From contig NC_037275.1 in NCBI RefSeq assembly GCF_000002425.4, positions 13,497,987 through 13,561,986 of the forward strand: a DNA stretch of 64,000 bases, read 5' to 3'. The DNA is from Physcomitrium patens. Lineage: Eukaryota > Streptophyta > Bryopsida > Funariales > Funariaceae. A program made the translations under genes and the position numbers. Position 1 is the first letter of the stretch. Each line of letters starts with the position of its first letter. The notes under the pieces are model-generated. The model was not told where the DNA came from and searched no databases. It saw nothing but the letters and a program-made list of their open reading frames with translations. Below are positions 55,830 through 64,000 of this stretch, piece after piece.

Positions 55830-58800
55830 TTACTGCTGAATCTCTATACCTTCATTAAGATCTTCTATATTCATCTCTGCGTGTCTTCGTTTAAATATTT
55901 TTACTCGCTTCCTTGCAATTGGTATTTTTAATTTTGTACCATCTAACTCCCGTAACGAGTAAGTCGCATTATCATGAACTGTTGTTACCACATATGGTCC
56001 AAACCAACGTTTTGAAAATTTTTGCAAGGTACAATGTTGATTATCTAGACTATTGTCATAAATAAGTACCCAGTCACCTTCCTCGACTGCTTTTGGTCTC
56101 AATCGATGTTTCTTATCAAATCGCGCCTTGTTTTGTAACCTTATTCTTTTTAACCTTTCCAATGCTATCTGCACATAATTTGATCTTTGCTCCAATTGTC
56201 GAATCCTAATAGCCAGAAGTTCTTCTCTTGTCAATCCATCTTCCCATGGTAGCATACTCCAAGTAAGTACCTTTTCTTCAATCGGCATAATTGGTTTTTG
56301 ACCTGTCATAAGTTCTACTGGCATATATCCTGTCACCGAACTATGTGTTGTACGATCAGCCTATAATGCAAATGGCAAAAGCCATGGCCACTCTTTAACT
56401 TTCCCATTACAAGCTTTCACTAATGCTTTCACAATCGATAGGTGACCGCGTTCGCTTTTTGCATTCCCTTCTAAATTATAAGCAGTAGTCAGTGATAGTT
56501 TAACTCCACATCTTTCAAAGAACTTACGAGCTTCTTGTGCATTTAATTCTCTACGATCTGCAGTGATTTTTCCTATGCACCCGTAACGGCAAATGACATC
56601 TTCAAGCAAAAACCTACAAATTCCCTCTGTAGATTTTGTCCTCAATGCTCTTCCTTCTACTTGATTTGATAAATCTTCACGAGCTAAAACCAAATATCTC
56701 ATCTGCCATAACCCAACCGGCATAATAACCAAATCAACAACCCATTTAAAATGAATAGCCAAAGGATACGTAGAATGAAGACCATCTCGATGTCGGATAT
56801 TAGAATACGATTGACAAATTTCACATGACTCTACAAATGAGAGCACATCTCGATACATATTTTTCCACCAATATCGTTCCTTGAGTTTAGCAAAAGTAGC
56901 CCAGATTCCTCTATGCCCTGCCCATAAACTATCATGAAACTCCTTTAATAATTTTAGTCTTTCTTCTCTTTTGCCTATCACTCATTGTGGCATCCCAATT
57001 CTTTTCTTTGGTCTCTTCCATAAGAATCCATCTCGAAGTAAAAATCCATATGTTTTTTTTCTTATTTGTTTGAATTTTTCTATAGACCAATTCCCCTGCT
57101 TAGTCAAGGTATTCAAATAATGACCAATATCCAATAATTCTCCTTCATAAGATTCTTCAAGAAATAGCTTGTCTTCTCTGTTGACATTTGATATTGAATA
57201 GAATTTCAATCCGACATCATCAATGTCTTCAACCATTTCGTCATCCCTCTCGTATCTTACTCGAGATAGCATGTCTGCTACTAAATTGTCCTTCCCCGTA
57301 ATATGCTTAAATTTTGGATTTAGTCACTTAATATAGGCAATCCATCTCAACATCGCAATATCTGGCGTTGAATAGTTAATAATCATTTCAAGCAATGGCA
57401 AGCAATTTGTTTCAATTACTACTACTATCCCAATCAAATAGTCCTTTTCAGCTTTCATAGTCGAAACGACTCCCCAAAGTTCTCTTTTGACTTGCGAATA
57501 TGCACGCTGACGAATACTTAAAACTTTAGCCTCAAATCGAACTGCAAATCTACTCCCATTTGAATCATCTTGATCCACGGTCCATCCAATGGCAATTGGA
57601 CTAGCGTCCACAGTAAGAATCACTGGTCTATTGCACTTATAATCAACCTTCTTCAATATTGGAGGTGACATCAATAATTTCTTCAATCTTTACATTGCTT
57701 GAATATGCCTTTCTTCTCATTTAAATCGGTAACCCTTGCGTAACAGTTCATATAATAGATCCGCTATGTAAGCAAAATGAAGGACCCAGATTCGATAAAA
57801 TATACATGCACCTAAAAACCTACGAACCTCTGTTAAAGAATCACAATCCTCTTTCATCCTTCCAATTGCATCATTTAAGTCGGATCTGGTTTTCTTTCGT
57901 AAGATCCACATAAATGTCCAACAATTACAACCTCTCGTACTCCAAATATGGACTTCATACCCGATAATATAAGATGAACTTCTCCAAGCTGAGTTGAAAA
58001 CTTTTCACAATCTTGTATATGATCAACAACATATTTGCGACACCCCCTCGTATCTAAAGTTTCATCCTTGTCTCCTTCTCTGCACCCTTTTATAGGAACA
58101 TCATCCAGAAAAGGCATAGTCTTTTCCAGAATAAAATCTCTCAATACCTTATTCATCCCATTTATCATATGCGCAACTGAGTTGGTCGCGCGTTGAGGAA
58201 GAGTGCACATTCTAACCAATCCAAGTGGTATCCTCATTGTTGTTATATCTCTACTTCCTTCGGCAAGTTGAAATTGATCATAACCTGAATACAAGTCACC
58301 CATTGAATAGATCGCCCTTCCAGCAAATGCCTCAGCAAATTCATCCACAATAGGTCCAATTCGTGCATTCCTGACAGTTACTGCATTCACCGGTTGGATA
58401 TCTTGAATAAACCGTAGTAACCCATTCTTCTTAGGTACCATAAACCATCGACTAGAATACGGCGCAAATGAAGGTTTCAATATTTTCATCTTTATCTTTT
58501 CTTTTAATAGTTCCACTAATTTAGGTAAATGTGTCGTCGATACTGAAATCAGTCTTAGATTGCAAGGTACATGTGGTACAGTGAAGATAACCATAGGTGT
58601 TATAATATTCGGATCCACACACCCAATTTCATAAAATTCAAAGGCAAAAGAACTACCTTGTTTAGCCAACATCCTTTTGAAGCAAGTAATTTCCTCCGGT
58701 AATAAAGAACCATCAAAACCAATCTTCAATTCTTCAAAAGTTTCTTTAGTAAACTGATGTCCAATACTCATTGGATCTCTTAAATTTGCTTCTTTTGATG

Positions 58801-59219
58801 CTTCTCCCATTTGTTCTTTAGAATCTTCTGATAATGGTCTCGCAATAGGCTTTACTTTCTTATCTGCTGTTTTATATCTCGTCTCTACAGTGACTTCTGG
58901 TGCTTGAAAAGATTCAAGTATGGTATAAACCTCTCTTGAATGAATCTCAATAATCTCATCATTATCCCCTAACCCAATAGATGTAATCAATTCCAATGAA
59001 TCTTCTAGTCCATTTTCTTCATAAACACCTAAAATCCTCTCATCTTGCAATGTACCTAACTTGCGTAATTCTCCTTCAATATTATATAATCTTTTTCTTT
59101 CATTTCTTTTAAAATCATCAACTTTCTTATACATAATATTTCCATTTTCTAAAATACCAATAAAACTCACATCAAAGGCACCTTCATCTCGCAAGAGTAC
59201 CTCTTCTTTTGTACCTCCA
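55830..59219 (-). pseudogene. W4 pol
   Basis: The long open piece (59,194-57,875) covers the pol N-terminus and reverse transcriptase, with YSMGDLYSGYDQF and an intact FLDDVPIKG. RNase H lies in 57,911-57,324. The next piece (57,272-56,982) ends with the same stop as W1. The integrase piece (56,981-56,361) is open across the H-H-C-C region, Asp in KWVVDLV, Asp in ITADRRELN and Glu in GNAKSERGH. The C-terminal piece (56,336-55,830) carries RWFGPYVVTTV. Frame breaks between pieces are shared with W1 from about 57,920 to 56,980. Confidence 0.85.
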
Positions 59220-59229
59220 TAATCTCACT

Positions 59230-62200
59230 TTATAGTGGTACCTCCCCAAAATCCTTAAATCCTTCAACAATCTTTGGCAATGGTTTCTCCCTCAACCTAT
59301 CTCGATTTCGTTCATGTTTAGGAGGTACTGTTAGAAATTGTACAGCTTTCCTCCCATCTTTGCTACATATCCAAGCATAAACAGAACCATCGTCAAGTAC
59401 TTTTGTTTCCATTCATATTGTCGTAATATAAAGTTGTCCTAAAATCAATGGATAAGACGTTGTATCTTGAACAAAGAAATGTTGCTCCGTCGCAACATCT
59501 CCAATCCGAATTTTGACATCTGAAGAAGCTCCATATAATTCGCCTCGTGTATTATTAGCTTCTCAAATTGCCCATCCATATTCCATATCAATTGGCCATT
59601 TTTGCTTCTTATAAAGATCTTTAGACATGAGATTTATTTCAGAACCATGGTCGACTAAAGCAACAATTGGTTCTTCTATATCTCCTACTTTCACCAATAC
59701 CTCAGTAGTTGCCCTTGCCCAACACTTTCGAGTATAATGACTCAAAGTTTCCATTTCCTTGTGTAGAATTGGTAATTGGTCTTCGAAACCCCATACCAAT
59801 TCTTTGTTGGTAAAATCTGGAATTGGTCGGATGGTTACCAATTGGTATTGATAGGAATTGGTAGTTAGCGGAAAAAGCGGTTAACAGGCTTAAATACGTA
59901 CCTTTTGGAATCTGTTAACTACCATGTCAGTTGAGTAGGATAAGTGGGTTGAGAAAGATGACCTCTGGGCCAGACTGTGATAGTCGTGAGCCAGGGTAAA
60001 GCTTGGAGCTACCCTTTTATTTTCTTTGCTTTTGTGTTTTTCTTTAGTATTGGATTTAAGAAAATGATTGATGAAACTATGATTGAGATATTAAAAATTA
60101 TGAATTCGAATTAATTAATTTGGATAAAGAAAGTGTGATTATGATATAAGAGATTATTGCATTATATTAGTAGCACTGGAAGATTGAGTAAAAGTAAAGG
60201 AATTGAGAATTGAAGTACTGTGGAAAGAGATTAAGCATCTTGTAGATGTCAGGAATGTCAGTGATATTGAGTAGCTGCAAGGCAGTGAATGATTGTAGAG
60301 ATTGTGAAGGGATTGAATTGAGATGAGAAAGAGAACTTTCGAAGTTTTAATATAATTAATACATAATCAATTGTGACATAACATATCCAATTCATACAAC
60401 GAGTTTTTCCCCGAGATCGAACCCACCTATACTGATCAAATATCTTGGTGTTTTGAGTCCGAGTCAAATGACGATTACACCTTGTCACTAGAATCTTTGA
60501 AACGTATTCGTTGATTATATCCATTCTTTTTATTTGTTGGTTGCTTGTAACCAATATCAACCTCTTCTTCATCTTTATATATTCTTGCATCAATAGCATG
60601 ACTCATTCCAGTTTTGCTCATTAATTGCCTCTTTCGCTTAATGCTATCAATGATCACATCATGAAACTCCTTCTTTGCAATTTCCAAGACTTCTATCAAT
60701 GTGAATTCCACCTTAGCATTTAATATACGTTCTTCCAACACCCCTTTCAAATTTGTTGCTGCTTCAATGTCAAAAAGTAGCTTATAAGCAATTAATTTGC
60801 TCTTATCTTTTGTCTCCGTTGTTTTTTCTCCCAATGATGCTGAGGTATCCTTTACAGGCAATTCTTGTGAAGCTGACTCCCGAGCCTTTTTTCCTTGAGT
60901 TTGCCCCTTAAAAGAATTTCCTTCTCTAGTATCATCAAAATTTCCTCGTCTTTTTTCTTCCATCAAAGCTTCATGTTGGCTCTTAGCAATATATGCATGA
61001 ATTGAAAGAGACTCAACAGGATCCTCCCAACCTGTTCTTCCTCGTATTGTAGCTGCAGTTCTCAATAATGCTTCTCGAGGTAATTTTTCTTCTTGCATTG
61101 TAGAAACGGCAGAAGTCCAAAACTCACTAGTTTCCGTACTTCCACCAATTTCATCATCTACTCTAGCACCATAACTTGCACTTTCTCGTACTACTGTTTC
61201 ATGCTCTTTTAAATAATCTTGAACCAATGCTCTCATTCCTCCCTTGCCAAAATTGGTTTGAAGAAGATCCTCCCTATCTTTCAATGCTATCTTCCCATCT
61301 TTCCAGCAAATAATTTCCTGCCGTATCATATTATTAAATTCATTGCAATCTTTTCTAGTGTGTGAAGCATCATCACACCAAATGCATCTTTGTACATATC
61401 CTTGTTTTGAAACATTCTTCAAATTGTTTGTAGAAGTATTCTCTTCAAGTCTTGCCAATTTGATTTGAAGATCTCACATTCCTCGTATAATTTCTTCCAT
61501 TCCCATATCTGCTTTCTTTGATAAAGATGTCGAAGGTTGAAGTATAGGCATTGTTGGTGGTGTTGTACGTACTGGAGCTTTGGGTGCTTGTATTGTTTTC
61601 AAAATATTCCTCCTATCTTTCCTCTTTTCTCTTTTTGTAAGCAACCCCACTGCATCTTCAATGTTCTTCCATTTTGTTGTCAATCCTTCATCTTCTTCTT
61701 TGTCTTCAAGAAGGAGTTCTAATTTCTCTTGCAATTCTCCATCAGTAGCTTGAAGAAATAGATCAACTTTGTTTGGCTCCAATGTCAATTTTTCTACCTT
61801 CGATAATTGAGAGTATTGCCTCTCAAATTCCCTTAGTAGCTCTGTTGCTTGCAAATTCTTATTGGGCCGTTCAATCCATTTCAAAAACAGCTTCTTAGTA
61901 ACGCGATCAACATCTTCTAAGAAATATTCGTCTTTCAATGCATGTAAAAAAACCTCCCATGAATTTCCATAACAATCCGTAATCGATGTAATGTAGTCTC
62001 TTATCTCCGGTATCATGGCAAGTCCAAATAGTGCAACCATTTTCTTCTCAGAAACCCGATTTAATTCCATTTCACGAACATAACATCTTAAATACCTTGA
62101 AATATTCCTCCCATCAAATTGATCAATTTTATTGACCATTGCTTGCAATGCTTTGGTTGCTTAAGCTTCCTTTCGATCATTGCTTTGCTGTTGCTGCATT

Positions 62201-62325
62201 GACAATGAGAAGGCTTGAAACATACTAGCAATAGACGGATCCATGTGCATACCTTGTCCTTTAAAAGAATCCCCACCAGAAACTCCTCCCAAAAATCCTT
62301 CAAAATTTTTATTTTTGTTTTCCAT
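59230..62325 (-). pseudogene. W4 gag-protease, split by a solo-LTR-like insertion
   Basis: ATG 62,325 starts the frame. TAA 62,161-62,163 (a Leu codon in W2) and the family TGA 61,474-61,476 interrupt it. The nucleocapsid zinc knuckle CIWCDDASHTRKDC is intact in 61,458-60,485. The 718-bp insertion (59,762-60,479) then splits the linker, and the protease follows with VDHGSEINLM (Asp codon 59,650-59,652) and later breaks. D-H-G-S is presumably the ancestral active-site box of the family. Confidence 0.85.
59757..60484. mobile_element. 718-bp solo-LTR-like insertion with CCTTG duplication
   Basis: The insert (59,762-60,479) begins TGTAGAATTGG and ends CGATTACA. The terminal TGTA...TACA is the TG...CA signature of an LTR. 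CCTTG at 59,757-59,761 is repeated at 60,480-60,484, and removing one copy restores the W gag reading. No internal coding region, primer site or polypurine tract is present, so a solo LTR of an unrelated family is the best reading; a short non-autonomous element is the alternative. It holds a perfect GTTAACAG/CTGTTAAC inverted pair near 59,881-59,927. Confidence 0.85.
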
Positions 62326-62373
62326 AAAATAAAGATAAAATCAACCGAAATCCAATACCTTCCACCTCAAGCT

Positions 62374-62391
62374 TTCACGTCGGGTTCACCA
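62374..62391 (-). other. Primer-binding site of W4, tRNA-Trp type
   Basis: TGGTGAACCCGACGTGAA on the minus strand, identical to W1 and W2. Confidence 0.82.
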
Positions 62392-62395
62392 CTTT

Positions 62396-63732
62396 TGTCG
62401 TATTACGTGTTTCCTACTCGAGAACGTGCTGGGCGTCTAGCTGTAGAAGGTAGTATGGAGATTTGCCAATAGTCAAGCAATCTATCAGTTTTTGACTGTT
62501 GGAATATAAACGACTGCAAGAATATACCGTAAATCTATATGGATGCCCTTCGACTGCTTATCAAAGTCATTTTTGCTCCAGTCGGTAGATCTTTAGATGT
62601 TACAGAGAACCCCGAACAATTCAATCTGCTAATCTCCGATACCGCTTTGTACTTACGATCATGTATCCACTGACTGTCTTGTTAGATTAACCCAATAAAT
62701 TTCATTCACTCTGCATACTCAATCCTATAGACATCTTTTTAATCCTTCAATCACAGACGTAACTCGATTTCACAAAACAGTCAAGAGTAATCAAACCTAC
62801 TTCATTAAAAAATCCCGATTTGCCATTACAACACTGACTTTAGCAACGATTGCCTTAGTCTGCCCAAAACTCTATGAAGAAGAAAAATCCAATTCTCCGT
62901 CTTTTCTTCCCCGACCCAAAGCATGAAGCTCCTCTCCAATCCCCTTGATCTTCAAAAACCTCCAATGAAACCAAACTAGTAACCTTGAAAAGAGCTTGAA
63001 GTTAGTTCTTCGATCCAAAAGAAACCCCCCGATCTCCCCCTAACCTTATTCTCTGAATTTCTTCAATCTTTCGTCTTAGATCCGGAATTGGCTCCCATCG
63101 TTAGAGCTTAGATCCGAAATTGGCTCCCGCCGTCAGAGCTTCTTCCTCCGTTTTTACCTTTGAGAGATTCATTTACCAAAAACAACGTTCCCTAAAACGG
63201 CACAGAGAATAGGATAGCTTGAAATAGAATCGAAACCCCGTACTCAGGTCCACATTGAATCGCCCGACCAATTCAGGTCTCATATTGGGTAAGATGCCCG
63301 TAATAAGACCCGGATTTCCTTGTAATTAGAGTGCATTGGGTTGCCCGACCAATTCAGGTCTCATATTGGATAAGAGTCTAGTAGTAAGATCCGGATTTCC
63401 CCGTAATTAGACTGCATTGGGTTGCCCGATCAATTCAAGTCTCATATTGGGTAAGAGGACCCGGATTGGATTCTCAAAATTGGATCCAATTGGCTCTTCG
63501 AACCAAGCTCACCCGTCGCATGAATTGGTCCTTTCCCTTCCTGCTGACTCCCGTTATTGGAATCGAATGGAGTATTTCGGTATGCCCCGGCTGACTGTAA
63601 CGGGGTGACTGAACCTGGCCACTCAGTATTTGCACTGGAGTTGGTCATTGCTCCCAATATTCGAGGTAACTGAAATTAATAAAAGTCCCCTTTCTTTATA
63701 TTTTCACGGTATACTCGTGTTACAATACGACA
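62396..63732 (-). repeat. 5' LTR of W4 (1,337 bp)
   Basis: It runs TGTCGTATTACG to ACAATACGACA. The U3 part holds a tandem repeat of 81 bp (see 63,262-63,480). ChF resumes at 63,733. Confidence 0.9.
63262..63480. repeat. 81-bp tandem repeat in the W4 LTR (about 2.7 units)
   Basis: GCCCGACCAATTCAGGTCTC recurs at 63,262, 63,343 and, with changes, 63,424. Each unit continues with ATATTGG and a CCCGTAATTAGA-like stretch. Other W LTRs carry diverged or fewer units. Such U3 repeats often contain enhancer sites; no known factor motif was assigned. Confidence 0.82.
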
Positions 63733-64000
63733 ACGTAGTTTCTCTAAGACCAAACGAACGTGCTTTTTATGCTCTTCCTCATTTTTGGAGAATATCAAAA
63801 TATCATCCAAATAGATGACAACAAAATCATCAAGGTGCTCTCAAAAAATATCATTCATCATATGTTGAAAGACCGCTGGAGCATTGGTAAGACCAAAGGA
63901 CATTACATTATACTCAAAATGGCCATACCTTGTACAGAACGCTATCTTCCACTCATCTCCTTCCTTGATTCGTATGAGGTTGTAAGCTCCCCTTAGATCA
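63733..64000 (-). pseudogene. ChF reverse transcriptase, right part (runs off the window)
   Basis: The minus strand matches Ch1 reverse transcriptase from about 5,823 back to 5,555, including the region of the catalytic YLDD box and the GAYNLVRI stretch near the window edge. It continues ChF after the W4 insertion. Confidence 0.8.

Larger units (their letters stand above)
55721..63732 (-). mobile_element. W4: tRNA-Trp-family element inserted in ChF, 3' LTR lost
   Basis: The 5' LTR (62,396-63,732), primer site, gag-protease and pol are present. The low-coordinate end stops in the tail of pol at the CTCCGGTATG position, without polypurine tract or 3' LTR. ChF lies on both sides and lacks about 105 bp at the break, so one deletion probably removed the 3' LTR together with flanking ChF. 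Gag is split by a 718-bp insertion. W4 is the only copy that keeps the protease Asp. Confidence 0.88.

Noticed and set aside
60395-60440. Possible pol III B box (GGTTCGATCTC on the minus strand) in the 718-bp insert, suggesting a SINE
   Set aside because: No convincing A box at the right distance, no poly-A tail, and the TG...CA ends with a 5-bp duplication fit an LTR better.
28492-63732. Envelope-like gene in the W or chromovirus elements
   Set aside because: No long frame with signal peptide and transmembrane segment follows pol in any copy; the only extra frame is the small soluble-looking accessory ORF of Ch1 and ChD.
1-64000. tRNA or rRNA genes, CRISPR arrays, bacterial operons
   Set aside because: None seen. 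tRNA-like words are primer-binding sites of retroelements, and regular repeats are LTR or microsatellite sequence.

Overview
This 64-kb window looks like nuclear DNA of a land plant. The only clear host gene is a four-exon glutathione S-transferase of the plant phi type with consensus GT-AG introns. Almost everything else is nested, mostly broken Ty3/gypsy LTR retrotransposons whose primer-binding sites match plant initiator tRNA-Met and plant tRNA-Trp. The very AT-rich background and the style of the elements would fit a moss or another early-diverging plant, but the species cannot be read from the sequence. Nothing bacterial, organellar or CRISPR-like was seen.

Layout. From 1 to 1,600 is AT-rich DNA. 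From about 1,600 to 11,095 lies a very old minus-strand chromovirus (ChA), cut in two by a young plus-strand chromovirus (Ch1, 2874-9040) with 433-bp LTRs and a matching 5-bp target duplication. A decayed chromovirus LTR plus leader (ChB) lies at about 11,770-12,640. From 12,641 to 16,439 is AT-rich DNA with no gene seen. A GC-richer island (16,440-18,870) holds the GST gene at 17,503-18,710. More AT-rich DNA follows. From about 21,371 to 28,491 a plus-strand chromovirus remnant (ChC) is interrupted by a minus-strand, 5'-truncated chromovirus (ChD).

From 28,492 to 63,732 the window is dominated by a second Ty3/gypsy-like family, called W here because its primer site matches tRNA-Trp. It has LTRs of about 1.3 kb. 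W1 (minus) is inserted inside the 5' LTR of W2 (plus), giving a roughly 17-kb inverted pair. W3 (minus) is older. W4 (minus) sits inside another chromovirus (ChF, minus, 54,295-55,720 and 63,733 to the window end) and carries a 718-bp solo-LTR-like insertion.

How the parts work. In both families gag encodes the particle protein, while protease, reverse transcriptase/RNase H and integrase copy and insert the element. Every copy has stops or frameshifts, so none is autonomous as read. The observations I rate highest are an array of heat-shock-element motifs in the Ch1 LTR, an unrecognised accessory ORF between pol and the 3' LTR shared by Ch1 and ChD, a UGA at the same gag position in four W copies, mosaicism between W copies, and a one-base frameshift in the GST gene. 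All alignments were made by eye.
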